A stretch of 64,000 bases of DNA from an uncultured Bacteroidales bacterium (GCA_900316235.1 ONCC01000025.1:1-64000); one strand, 5' to 3'. Shown: positions 8,201 to 16,688, numbered from the stretch's first letter. A program made the numbers and translations. The notes: generated from the sequence alone by a model not told the origin.

Positions 8201-8744
8201 CCAGATTGTGGACAACCTTCTGCGTATATGCGAACCTGATGGAATGAAGAATCCGGCTTTGATGACGGAAACACTGGAATTGCTGAAAAACTATGACTTT
8301 GAGTTCCGCAGTTTACTCACCGTCACCGAAAAACAAAACAACTTCATCGAGGGTTATGAGCAGTTCTTGTTCTCTCAAGACAAAGTGGGGTTGAAACCCA
8401 ATGAACTGGATGAAGCTAAACTTTATGTGCAGCAAAATATGCAGGCGGAAGTGGGATTATGGACGGAAGCAGATGTGGCAGAGAAGTTGAAAGACTGGAG
8501 GCTGAGCCAGATGTCGCACACAAATCTATCCAGTCGTAATACTATCCGAATTGTCGACAAGATAGATCTCGAAGGCGAAAGTAAAGTTGCAGAAGATACC
8601 ACTAAGTATGGGTCACAAGAAAAAGTGGCAAAGGCTCGCGGAAGGGTGAATGGTATTAAAACATTGGATGAGGCCAAGAGGCTGCTCAATAGAATTACCG
8701 AGTTGGAAATTGAAGATGTATTGGAAGTTCTGATAAACGATTGA
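5283..8744 (+). CDS. brxC: BREX ATPase BrxC
   Basis: 1153 residues, the usual size for BrxC/PglY-type proteins. The Walker A motif GTYGTGKS is at 64-71 and the Walker B-like LLVVWDEF at 246-253; the rest is a long, mainly helical region without other recognisable domains. A CDRC pair near residue 777 could bind metal. BrxC is a core component of BREX and is thought to power DNA handling by the modification or exclusion complex. The gene follows the small reader-like gene by 38 bases and precedes pglZ by four. The ATG start is fixed by the conserved N-terminal segment before the P-loop. A sample at 5881-5940 has 37 of 60 G or C, unlike the AT-rich segment just upstream. Confidence 0.88.
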   Translation: MAIKTYWDAVQIREGKPAYNIEMEEAGNWESFLPNQQFNEILLKAIGSVRNNDMDKHRSLWIEGTYGTGKSHAGAVLKHLLCDNVEEIRQWVDEEYRDTQYDLLRKQIYGLREKKRLMPVTLVGQCGISNKEDLALVLQTRIQKALQANGIELDIRTDYDNYIQHIEHNASFWDLTIAADGELRSIAPDRKRLVKLLRDYDGATLRTAKDACRRQGLSVRLRQENLNRWFFEVQNLLREKTAYNGLLVVWDEFTDVVKSELGISILVELQLLAEEAMNAENDSYFLFISHPSALDRLSAQERTKTIGRYHYLHYNMEPVSAFKIMSRKFRQIVPLSEVTASATFYFEAKDLYTQLAQTSNQPAETEKDLKNLFPLHPATANLATYYAREVGSSSRSVFDFLASDPVREFLNDPKVFKQGETITVDYLWDYIMPEMQQNVSKFGVVNERYNSYQKTVEHQGDATIRVFKGILLLNAFNNIANTETVTPSEENIANLFLGTTVEPQLNDILGWLNEAGVIQRSPAGLYEIRFSALPLGEVNDIKQNLKLTEFRYTYNILRAFNIARTVIDKKLANVARPYWLEFFSLDSNEYTLLGSVERAAKKVQGYELMLAMFFARNADELIELRQIAEKASKDEDGKYNDVVFLVMDKTLGDGEYERFIEYQANAQCAQRHGFADQMKSHTDNAEQMVKEWVESAMRGIAYISIGGKQMSTSETLSIDAGRITSFINSSIAPMIFPAGPEGLELIRLKSSTTYWKKQFVKATVEAVLQFNTKQEVCDRCKGPAMHMNFLLQDSVDENLQFKDDVDPNHPLVKICKFVKSKIDHADKSANFNLSYHLEALTKPPYGLFPSHAGMGMVAFALRPYIGKIFDLNGKPRTAKHLVDDVAELFKVWDGGGNRNKLEFKFQTKEEGQLAKQFINLFKLNTLKDYHDVSSLTDARWALTHAYLKEKGAPLWGLKYCKAMPNNAMRNSLCQIVDNLLRICEPDGMKNPALMTETLELLKNYDFEFRSLLTVTEKQNNFIEGYEQFLFSQDKVGLKPNELDEAKLYVQQNMQAEVGLWTEADVAEKLKDWRLSQMSHTNLSSRNTIRIVDKIDLEGESKVAEDTTKYGSQEKVAKARGRVNGIKTLDEAKRLLNRITELEIEDVLEVLIND

Positions 8745-8748
8745 CATT

Positions 8749-11151
8749 ATGTTTCAACAATGTGAAAGTCTGGCTGACCTGATGGCTGCACTGGATGACG
8801 ACCGGTGTCAGAAGGGTGCGGGAGCATCAACGCGCGACCGCTTCCCAGTGAGGCTGCTACTATTCGACAATTTCCGTGACTGCTGTAGCTTTATTGAAGA
8901 GCAGCAGAACAGGATTCCCATGACCTTCATAAGCATCGACAAATGGATGGATGAAGAATATCCTGATACCCTTATTACCCACACCACTTTGGAAAGGAAG
9001 GTAAGAGAAACCATCCATGGGCATAGTAGCGAACATTTGCTGATTACTCCACTCTCGGAACTGGCAAGATTCTACGACAATAGCGAGCCGAGATTTGAGT
9101 TCAACGCATTGATAGGCACCATTCGTGGCATTGAGGCCTCTACAGAAGGTGTGGATTTTCACCAGCGCGTGTATATCCCCATCATAGGATTGGAGAGCAA
9201 AACGGAGCGATTCCGTGAGCAGAGCCAGTCGTTCATCTACTACTTCCATAATAGCGACCGTCAACTGAACTACCGCTTGGTATTGACGAGTAATACCACC
9301 TATGGAGTACGTGATGTGGAACGACACTACAATATCGCTCCAACGGTGACGGAATGGCTAAGATGCTGGCGCTATCCGGAATTGAAGCCCAATATTATCT
9401 GCACCTCTTCGGCCATTTTTGCCAATGCAGGACACGCACAACCCGACAACGCATTCAGCTATTGCATCTGCAACAACGCTTACCAGTTTCTGCACGATGC
9501 ATTGGATGTCAAACTGCCACATTGTGAATATCGCGAGGAAGACAGCCAATACTGGGAACAACTGGCAACAGAGATAAACATTGAAGACTTCGATTTCGAC
9601 AACTATTTTGCCAGACGTTTCGGTATTTACGAACTGGCTGAATATAGCAGTTTCTACCGCCTTTGGTTTGACAACAATAGCAGTTTTGACCGCTGGCTTA
9701 TCTCCATGTATTATCGCGACCGCTTTTGCGAAAAAGGATACATCTGTCGAGTTCTGGCCACGATGGATGACTATACGACACCTCGATTCCTTGAACAGAT
9801 AGCACTTCACATATTCACCCTTGAGGAGGAAGCATACGATTATCTCGAAGAGCGAAAGAGTGGTATGGAAGAGGCCGTGCGGAGAGGTGTCGTTCTGTCG
9901 CCCACAGCACAGACGATGCTGGCTGAACGACTGCAAAAGGTGGCTGAAAGGGATGGATACGCTACAGCGCTGCGATTCTTTACTCATGCTACGGACGTAG
10001 AAAAGCGACTTGTCATTGAGTGGTACAATGGCGGTCATATTGTACAAACCGACCTAAAGAGACTATATCCCGATCTGTTTTATTATTTAACCAACACACA
10101 ACTATCGACGGAAGTTACTTGGTTGACCCAATATATTGAAGAGTACAAATACGCCAAATTAGCGGGCAAGTATTCCAAGGATATGGAGGAACGTATTTCG
10201 AGCGTCAATGCATCGGAGGCTTCTTTCCACGATTGGTACGACCGCTTCTCGACTGTGAAAACCGTGATGAGTGGACGCACAGACATAAACGTCTATTTCT
10301 GGATAGACGGATTAGGGTTGGATTGGGTACCGCTAATACAGCAGGTGGTGAAGGAACGCGAAAATGATGGCTACTACCTCAACGAGGTGCTGGTGGCTCG
10401 TGCGAAACTACCCACCAGAACGGAGAACAACAAAGAAGACTTACAACAATTGGGTGGTGTTCTTTTGGAAAAGATAGGCGACCTTGATTCGCTTGCACAT
10501 ACCATAAGAGAATATCCGCAGTATATTATTGACGACATAGCTGCGGTACGTAAAGCCATCAATACTGTTTTGGATGCACATCCGAAGCAGAAGATAGCCA
10601 TAGTGAGCGACCATGGAATGACCTACTTGTCGCAGATGGTTGATGGGAGAAACCTCAAAGGTATTGAGAGTGACCATTACGGACGTTGTGCGGGTTGTAA
10701 GAAAGGCATTGTGGCCGACGAGTATTATCTGCGCATCAACGAGGGAAAAGAATTGGTGGCATTACGACACAACTCCCTTAGTAGAAAAGTGGCAGAAGGG
10801 ACTGGAGCCCACGGTGGTGCAACACCCGAAGAGGCACTTGTACCCATCATTGTTATTTCGGACAAAAAGGAATCGAGACATTGGACGGCCAAACAGATTA
10901 CAACCTCGCTGAACGCTTCCAATCCAATATTTGAGGTTGCTTTTGTGGGATTGCAATCAAACGAAACACCAAGCCTCCTCTACAATGGGAAGAGCTACAA
11001 GCTGAGAAAGGAAGATGCAAGTTATAGAAGTGAGAGGCTGGAATTAAACCCTGATGTAAAACAAGTGACAGTAATCGTTGGATTGCATAGTGAGACTTTT
11101 GATGTGGAATTGCAACTGGCCGTAAAAGAAAACGATATAATGGATTTCTAG
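8749..11151 (+). CDS. pglZ: BREX protein PglZ (alkaline-phosphatase superfamily)
   Basis: 800 residues with a C-terminal PglZ domain. The metal-binding and nucleophile regions of the alkaline phosphatase superfamily are visible as VYFWIDGLGLDW from about residue 515, IAIVSDHGMTYL around 620 and GAHGGATPEEALVP from 686. The N-terminal 500 residues are family-specific. PglZ is shared by all BREX types; it is needed for both modification and defence, but its reaction is not settled. It follows brxC by four bases and precedes brxL by three, so the three are surely cotranscribed. Cysteines just before the last motif (CAGC) may bind metal. Confidence 0.88.
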   Translation: MFQQCESLADLMAALDDDRCQKGAGASTRDRFPVRLLLFDNFRDCCSFIEEQQNRIPMTFISIDKWMDEEYPDTLITHTTLERKVRETIHGHSSEHLLITPLSELARFYDNSEPRFEFNALIGTIRGIEASTEGVDFHQRVYIPIIGLESKTERFREQSQSFIYYFHNSDRQLNYRLVLTSNTTYGVRDVERHYNIAPTVTEWLRCWRYPELKPNIICTSSAIFANAGHAQPDNAFSYCICNNAYQFLHDALDVKLPHCEYREEDSQYWEQLATEINIEDFDFDNYFARRFGIYELAEYSSFYRLWFDNNSSFDRWLISMYYRDRFCEKGYICRVLATMDDYTTPRFLEQIALHIFTLEEEAYDYLEERKSGMEEAVRRGVVLSPTAQTMLAERLQKVAERDGYATALRFFTHATDVEKRLVIEWYNGGHIVQTDLKRLYPDLFYYLTNTQLSTEVTWLTQYIEEYKYAKLAGKYSKDMEERISSVNASEASFHDWYDRFSTVKTVMSGRTDINVYFWIDGLGLDWVPLIQQVVKERENDGYYLNEVLVARAKLPTRTENNKEDLQQLGGVLLEKIGDLDSLAHTIREYPQYIIDDIAAVRKAINTVLDAHPKQKIAIVSDHGMTYLSQMVDGRNLKGIESDHYGRCAGCKKGIVADEYYLRINEGKELVALRHNSLSRKVAEGTGAHGGATPEEALVPIIVISDKKESRHWTAKQITTSLNASNPIFEVAFVGLQSNETPSLLYNGKSYKLRKEDASYRSERLELNPDVKQVTVIVGLHSETFDVELQLAVKENDIMDF

Positions 11152-11154
11152 GTT

Positions 11155-12576
11155 ATGAAACAAGAAATTGCCGAAAAAGTACAGACATACCTGAAGGATG
11201 TCGCCATCTATAAAGATAGTGCCACTACTAACACGTTTTTCAGTGGACGCAATCTTCCTTCTTTTGTAAAGGACTTTCTGCTACGTCGCTACTCAAACGG
11301 GAGCGAAGTGGATGCTGGTGGATTGAGCAGGTTTCTCTCCGAGATGATGCCCAAGGGTAACATCAAACGTATGCTTCACGAAGGGCAGGAGGTGAAACTG
11401 CTGACTCGATTCACGGTGAATATCGACCTCAGGAACAACATCTGCCGTTTCGGTATTCCTGAACAGGGAATTGGTGAAAACGAGGGAATCATTCCGATGC
11501 GTCTCACAACGAAATATCCTGAGCTGGTGGATGGAGAGATGTGGGGTATCATCAAGATTTGTCTGATGCCAAACGACAACGGGAAAACCAATCATGTGGA
11601 GATGATTGACTTCCGTCCTTTCAAGCCGTTTACCGACATCAACATAGATTTCTTCCAGGAGGCACGTCGTCATTTCACACTTGAGGAGTGGATTGACCTG
11701 ATGCTTTCGTCGATGGAGTACGAGCCGGATGCTTTCCAAGGTATGCGTCAGAAGCTGGAATTCCTCACGCGACTGCTTATCTTTGTGGAACCCCGTCTGA
11801 ACATGATTGAGCTGGCACCGAAAAGTACGGGCAAATCGTATGTGTTCAACAATATCAGCAAATACGGCTGGCTGGGAAGCGGCAAAATCACCCGCGCAAA
11901 GATGTTCTACGACCTCTCGAAGAAGCAGCCAGGCATATTGATGAAACGCGACTTCGCGGTGCTCGACGAGGTGCAAACCATCATTATGGCGGAACCTGCC
12001 GACCTGCAAGGTGCTTTCAAATCGTATCTAGAACAGGGCAAAGTTTCTATCGCTGACCAGAACCTCACCTCGGAATGTGGCATGATGCTGATGGGTAACA
12101 TCGCGTTGACAGAGAACCGGAAACCACGCTCTCTGCGCTATTTTGACGAGTTGCCGGATACCTTCCGAGAGTCGGCACTCATCGAGCGTTTCCATTGTTT
12201 CATTGAAGGCTGGTTGCTGCCGCGTATCGACACGAGTATGCTTTACAAGGGCTGGACGCTCAACATCGAGTATTTCTCAGAGATAATGCACATGATGCGA
12301 GTGCAGAGCAACTACGGAAGACTCTACGACAAACTGATAGAATACGACCCCAGCGACATGCGCGACTTCACGGCCATTAAACGAATTGCGACGGCGTATA
12401 TGAAGCTGCTGTTTCCACATTGGGTGGACGAGAAGGATGTCAACATGGAGGAGTTTGACACCTACTGCTTACAACCTGCTATTGCCCGTCGCCGCATCAT
12501 CATCGAGCAATGCCAACTGATTGACCCCGAATACTCCGTCCGCATGCCGAATATCCATGTGAAAGAGGTGAGTTAA
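11155..12576 (+). CDS. brxL: BREX protein BrxL, short form (AAA+ ATPase without Lon protease part)
   Basis: 473 residues. Walker A is APKSTGKS at 221-228, followed by a Walker B-like AVLDEVQTI and the conserved MGNIALT and ALIERFHCFIEGW segments of BrxL. E. coli-type BrxL is about 680 residues because it adds a C-terminal Lon-like domain; this one ends soon after the ATPase, with no Ser-Lys protease dyad. BrxL is a ring-forming DNA-associated ATPase required for phage exclusion in type 1. It is the last gene of the canonical type 4 set. No frameshift remnant of a protease domain follows; the DNA after the stop is a different, AT-rich gene, so the short form seems genuine. Confidence 0.82.
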   Translation: MKQEIAEKVQTYLKDVAIYKDSATTNTFFSGRNLPSFVKDFLLRRYSNGSEVDAGGLSRFLSEMMPKGNIKRMLHEGQEVKLLTRFTVNIDLRNNICRFGIPEQGIGENEGIIPMRLTTKYPELVDGEMWGIIKICLMPNDNGKTNHVEMIDFRPFKPFTDINIDFFQEARRHFTLEEWIDLMLSSMEYEPDAFQGMRQKLEFLTRLLIFVEPRLNMIELAPKSTGKSYVFNNISKYGWLGSGKITRAKMFYDLSKKQPGILMKRDFAVLDEVQTIIMAEPADLQGAFKSYLEQGKVSIADQNLTSECGMMLMGNIALTENRKPRSLRYFDELPDTFRESALIERFHCFIEGWLLPRIDTSMLYKGWTLNIEYFSEIMHMMRVQSNYGRLYDKLIEYDPSDMRDFTAIKRIATAYMKLLFPHWVDEKDVNMEEFDTYCLQPAIARRRIIIEQCQLIDPEYSVRMPNIHVKEVS

Positions 12577-12612
12577 TATAGTTTATTTGTCAAAAACATA
12601 AAAAGAGCCATT

Positions 12613-13143
12613 ATGAACAGAGATTCATTTCTAAGTAAATATAGACAATCAAGTTTATACCTATGTCAATATTTCCTTGACCCCAATAGATGGGATGTAG
12701 TTCCCAGTGAGATAAGAGACACCCTTCGAAAACAAGCGTGGTCTAATTATATAAAATATTTAGATGCTGATGGTAATCTATCAAAAGAACTTGATTTGTT
12801 ACCAGAAAACGAAGGAGGTATTTATATGTTTTTCATTCAAGGGCAAACTCTACCCGAATTTGAAATGTATCCAGCATACATTGGTAGAGCATTATGTACA
12901 GAAGGACAAAACATCCAGAAAAGAGTTAAATGCTATTTACGAGAGAGCAGGGGAAAGAATCGGCCTAAAATAATAAATCTGTTTGAGTCATGGAAAGACT
13001 TTCTTTACATAAAGTATTTTCATACGTCGGACAATGCGTTAATTGACGTTGGAGAAAAGGTACTTATTCGCTCCATCCTACCTCCATTTAATAGTGAAAT
13101 TCCAGATAGAATCAAATTCAGAACCCCCCAAAAAGCATTTTAA
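12613..13143 (+). CDS. GIY-YIG family nuclease
   Basis: 176 residues. All key positions of the GIY-YIG fold are present: GIY at 69-71, YIG at 89-91, Arg104, Glu148 and the final PPFN with Asn160. The arrangement, with a proline-rich N instead of extra DNA-binding domains, recalls Eco29kI-type single-domain restriction enzymes. No separate specificity domain is visible. It begins 36 bases after brxL and its stop is five bases before the DGQHR gene, so the pair forms a unit. It is distinctly AT-rich (19 of 60 G or C at 12721-12780) compared with brxL. A role as the restriction or phage-DNA-cleaving arm of the locus is an inference from position. Confidence 0.75.
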   Translation: MNRDSFLSKYRQSSLYLCQYFLDPNRWDVVPSEIRDTLRKQAWSNYIKYLDADGNLSKELDLLPENEGGIYMFFIQGQTLPEFEMYPAYIGRALCTEGQNIQKRVKCYLRESRGKNRPKIINLFESWKDFLYIKYFHTSDNALIDVGEKVLIRSILPPFNSEIPDRIKFRTPQKAF

Positions 13144-13147
13144 TATT

Positions 13148-14410
13148 ATGAATTCAGTTAACATACCCGCCATTCGTGGCGTAATCGGTGATATGGTTTT
13201 TTATACCACAACATTTACATTTACCCAAATATCAGAGCGTGTCAAAAAAATTGATGATGAGCTCCACACATCAAAGTCATTAAATGAACAATTACAACGT
13301 GCTTTAACTTCAAATTTTCAAAGCATTTCGGATTATATTATTACGCAAAAGGAGCACTTTTTTAATTCCTTGGTTTTAGCAATATACGACGGAGATCCTG
13401 AATGGAATGAAATGGAAGTAAACTTCAAAGGTGAAGACTATTATTCCATGGGATTTCTAAAATTGAACGGAGAAGAGAAAATATTTCCAGTTGATGGACA
13501 GCATAGGGTTGAAGGGATAAAAGATGCATTAATTCGTAATCCCGAACTTAAAGATGAATCTATCTCGGTAATTTTAATTGGTCACCATAAAGACAAAGAG
13601 GGAATGGAAAAAACCAGAAGGATTTTTTCCACATTAAACAGATATGCCAAACCAGTATCTACTGGTGATATTATTGCCTTGGACGAAGACGACACTGTAG
13701 CCATTGTCACTAGAAAATTGCTGGAAAGCTTTCCTCTTTTTATGAACGAGAGAATCAGCGATGATAAAAAAACTAAGGCAATAGCAGAGAAAGACATGAA
13801 GTCGTTTACTTCTCTTATTAAATTGTATGAAACAAACCGAGAAATCTACAAATATTATACATCCTTCCGTGACAGAACAAAAAGACCATATACAAAAACG
13901 AGAATAGATACATTCTTAAGGTTTAGGCCTGCACAGGAAGAAATAGATAACTTTGAGAGGTATCTTACTGTTTTCTGGACACATTTTAGTGGTACTTTTG
14001 ACGGCATGAAAGAATATCTTGCATCAAATGAAGAAATCCCCGCTGCAAAATTCAGAAATCGCGAGGTCGGTGGCCTGCTATATTTCAGACCTATTGCATT
14101 ACCTCAACTTGTTATATCAATATTGGAGTCTTGTTTTAGGAAGAACAAACCTCTTTCAGAATGTATGTCGGACTATTCCAAATTAGAGATGTGTATTTCA
14201 AAGGAACCCTGGAAGAATGTTTTATGGGATGCAACTAACAGAACAATGATAATGAAAAATGCCACAATGGTTCATCTATTGTTAATGTATATGTATGATG
14301 ATAGTATTTTAAAGAAAACTGAGTTGGAGAGCTTAAAATCCCGTTATGCAAAAGTACTGGAAATAGACCTGTCGGAAATAGACGATAAACTTAGGTCGTT
14401 ACGATCATAA
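13148..14410 (+). CDS. DGQHR domain protein, DndB-like
   Basis: 420 residues from the ATG five bases after the nuclease gene; the frame stays open upstream into that gene, but no homology is seen there. The signature FPVDGQHRVEGI has DGQHR at 116-120, followed by a TLNRYAKPVSTGDII segment as in DndB and other DGQHR proteins. DndB is a regulator in phosphorothioation operons; DGQHR proteins also occur in other DNA modification and defence loci. Found here behind a BrxP with a DndC-like domain, it strengthens the link to sulphur modification. It is AT-rich like the nuclease gene and ends the operon; no T-rich hairpin terminator is visible after it. Confidence 0.75.
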   Translation: MNSVNIPAIRGVIGDMVFYTTTFTFTQISERVKKIDDELHTSKSLNEQLQRALTSNFQSISDYIITQKEHFFNSLVLAIYDGDPEWNEMEVNFKGEDYYSMGFLKLNGEEKIFPVDGQHRVEGIKDALIRNPELKDESISVILIGHHKDKEGMEKTRRIFSTLNRYAKPVSTGDIIALDEDDTVAIVTRKLLESFPLFMNERISDDKKTKAIAEKDMKSFTSLIKLYETNREIYKYYTSFRDRTKRPYTKTRIDTFLRFRPAQEEIDNFERYLTVFWTHFSGTFDGMKEYLASNEEIPAAKFRNREVGGLLYFRPIALPQLVISILESCFRKNKPLSECMSDYSKLEMCISKEPWKNVLWDATNRTMIMKNATMVHLLLMYMYDDSILKKTELESLKSRYAKVLEIDLSEIDDKLRSLRS

Positions 14411-14492
14411 GATAAAAACGACACGGTTCTGTGCGCTTGTCCCACACCAAAAGTAAGGGAATATCAGGTGACACATTTTCGGTTTTTGGATA

Positions 14493-14546
14493 CTAATAAG
14501 ATGTAGGATGTATGATGGAAGAAGTAAGATGTATGATGAAATAGGC
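14493..14546. repeat. Minisatellite of AAGATGTATGATG-like units
   Basis: Two imperfect copies of a roughly 22-base unit (AAGATGTAGGATGTATGATG, then AAGTAAGATGTATGATG). It lies in the 280-base gap between the DGQHR and DUF4062 genes, which otherwise holds only AT-rich sequence and a nine-codon frame at 14630 that I do not consider a gene. Confidence 0.55.
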
Positions 14547-14690
14547 AATATGTGAAATGATTTGAGTAACATTGCAAAAGAGATTTGGAAAACGCCATGA
14601 ATAAAAAAAAACAACAATATACTTTATTATGAACAGAGACGAGGACATCTCATTTTGACTATCCAGATATAACAAGACAAATGACTTATT

Positions 14691-15521
14691 ATGTATTTTT
14701 CTAACGTATATAATATTATGATTGGCTCCCCTTCTGATATTCAAGAAGAGGTCACTACTGCAATAAATGTAATCAACCGATGGAATTATATTAATTCAAG
14801 ATCAACTAATATTGCGTTAATCCCGCTGCATTGGTCATTTAGTTCTTACCCAACATCTATCGCCCCGCCACAGAAGTCAATCAACAAACAGTTGGTTGAA
14901 CAGAGCGACTTGATGATTGCTATCTTCGGTACAAAAATTGGGACACCAACCGACACCGAAATAAGTGGAACTGTTGAAGAAATAAAGGAACACATTAAAG
15001 CAGGGAATGACGTAATGCTGTTTTTTAAATTGTCTAGCGAAGACATTACCTCCATTGAGCCACAACAGTTACAAAAAATAAAGGATTTTAAAGCTAGTAT
15101 AAAAGACAACGTTTTATGGTGTGATTTCACAAACAATGATGATTTCAAGCAGAAGTTATACGATAAAATTCAACTATATATTAATAACAACTGGAAAGAT
15201 TCACAAACAGTCTCACGTGTTATATATGCCCCTTCAGATCAATTGCAACTATCTGATGAGGAAAAACAACGTTTGATAGACTGGACCAACGAAAGTAATG
15301 CAGAATCAGTAAGTTTTTCTTTTAATAGAGGTTATCTATATCGTTTAGGGTACAAACAATACGAAGTGAACGAAGGTCGAGAAAATGCCGAATGGGAAGA
15401 CTTCTTCAAACGTCTTAAAAAAGCAAACTTCATAGAACTTGAAAGATACAATAAAGACGGGCGCCCGATATATAAATTAACTAAGGCTGCCTACGACTAT
15501 GTCGATGAATTGCAGAAGTAA
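14691..15521 (+). CDS. DUF4062 domain protein with winged-helix-like C-terminus
   Basis: 276 residues. The N-terminal half is a DUF4062 domain, a Rossmann-like fold related to TIR domains: VYNIMIGSPSDIQEE at 6-20, the SFSSYP segment, and QLVEQSDLMIAIFGTKIGTP near 65-85. In most proteins DUF4062 heads a STAND NTPase; here the rest is about 90 residues ending in an ERYNKDGRPIYKLT segment that looks like a winged helix. No NTPase, nuclease or membrane part is seen. It is AT-rich and separately placed from the BREX operon. DUF4062 proteins are common in defence islands; a nucleotide-sensing or effector role is plausible but not shown. Confidence 0.7.
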   Translation: MYFSNVYNIMIGSPSDIQEEVTTAINVINRWNYINSRSTNIALIPLHWSFSSYPTSIAPPQKSINKQLVEQSDLMIAIFGTKIGTPTDTEISGTVEEIKEHIKAGNDVMLFFKLSSEDITSIEPQQLQKIKDFKASIKDNVLWCDFTNNDDFKQKLYDKIQLYINNNWKDSQTVSRVIYAPSDQLQLSDEEKQRLIDWTNESNAESVSFSFNRGYLYRLGYKQYEVNEGRENAEWEDFFKRLKKANFIELERYNKDGRPIYKLTKAAYDYVDELQK

Positions 15522-15558
15522 CAAATGTGCTTTTTTTACATTGCATATTAAAACACAC

Positions 15559-15566
15559 TAACTTTG
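15559..15566 (+). promoter_or_regulatory. -7 promoter element of the AbiH gene
   Basis: TAACTTTG matches TAnnTTTG, with a T-rich tract about 20 bases upstream. Because transcription would begin near 15572, translation must start at the ATG at 15588 and not at the in-frame TTG inside this element. Confidence 0.6.
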
Positions 15567-15587
15567 CTTTATGCCCAGAATGGTTAT

Positions 15588-16688
15588 ATGAATAGAATTG
15601 TACTTATAGGCAACGGTTTCGATATAGCACATGGACTCAAAACCAAATATGAGGATTTCATTATTTGGTATTGGGAACAATGTGGAATAAGATTGTCAGA
15701 ATGCCAGTCGGAGAGATATGAGGATGAATTATGCTCATTTGAGCTATTGGGTGATCACCGATTTTTGGGTTGGAACTGGGTGGCAGATACTTATATGAAG
15801 AAATTATTAAACCCCAATCAATTTGATGGATATTGTTTTATACAATGGGCAAGGAAATTACGGTATTGCGTCATCGAATATAAAAGTGAACTATTTAAGA
15901 GAATAAGCCAAAGCGTCGAGTCTAAGAAATGGGTGGATATTGAAAATATCTACTACGAGATTCTAGTTCGGGAAAAAAGTTTTGGCGACAGATACAAGAT
16001 CCTAAATAACCAGCTGGACTTTTTGAGAGGAAAGTTAATAGAGTACTTGCTTGAAATAGAAAAAAGTGATTTTACATTGATTGAGAGTATTAAAGAAAAA
16101 ATATTTCGTCCCATCAAAAGATGCGAGGTGTCGGTTAGATATCGTTATAAGACTGAAGATTTCTTTACACTCTCGAATATCATGTTGCTAAACTTCAACT
16201 ATACTAGCACCCCTGAAATATACTTGGATGGCGAGGCAACAATCAACTATATACATGGAAAATTAGACAATCCCCAAAGTGTGATTTTTGGCTATGGGGA
16301 TGAGTTGGACGAGAATTATAAGAGGCTCAAGGAGCAAAATGATAGCGAGTGTATGCGTCATGTGAAGTCCATCCGATATCTGGAACACGACAACTACCGG
16401 CGCATGCTCGAGTTCATCGAGTCGGACTCTTTCCAAGTCGTCATTATGGGGCACTCCTGTGGCAATAGCGACAGAACATTGCTTAACACCATCTTTGAAC
16501 ACCCCAACTGTGTATCGATAAAGCCATATTATTACCAGATAGACGACAGAACAGACAACTATTCCGAATTGACAATAAACATCAACCGAAACTTCAACGA
16601 CCCCAAACTGATGCGCGACCGCGTAGTATGTAAAGACTACTGCGAACCACTAACAGGAGTAAAACCTGGCGTAGTTGTAATGGGATAA
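15588..16688 (+). CDS. AbiH family abortive-infection protein
   Basis: 366 residues from the ATG chosen below the promoter. The opening NRIVLIGNGFDIAHGLKT is the signature of AbiH, followed by the family's FNYTSTPEIY, YIHGKL, FGYGDELDENYK and, near residues 287-295, MGHSCGNSD. AbiH was named for phage abortive infection in Lactococcus; its activity is unknown, though the N-terminal motif looks like a nucleotide-binding loop. The gene stands alone. The first two-thirds are AT-rich (23 of 60 G or C at 15661-15720) while the end is GC-rich (33 of 60 at 16381-16440), with the change at about 16350, which suggests that the conserved 3' part came from another allele. Confidence 0.85.
   Translation: MNRIVLIGNGFDIAHGLKTKYEDFIIWYWEQCGIRLSECQSERYEDELCSFELLGDHRFLGWNWVADTYMKKLLNPNQFDGYCFIQWARKLRYCVIEYKSELFKRISQSVESKKWVDIENIYYEILVREKSFGDRYKILNNQLDFLRGKLIEYLLEIEKSDFTLIESIKEKIFRPIKRCEVSVRYRYKTEDFFTLSNIMLLNFNYTSTPEIYLDGEATINYIHGKLDNPQSVIFGYGDELDENYKRLKEQNDSECMRHVKSIRYLEHDNYRRMLEFIESDSFQVVIMGHSCGNSDRTLLNTIFEHPNCVSIKPYYYQIDDRTDNYSELTININRNFNDPKLMRDRVVCKDYCEPLTGVKPGVVVMG

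Noticed and set aside
13043-13147. Upstream extension of the DGQHR protein into the nuclease gene
   Set aside because: The extension overlaps the GIY-YIG catalytic end in another frame and has no homology; the ATG at 13148 stands at normal operon spacing.
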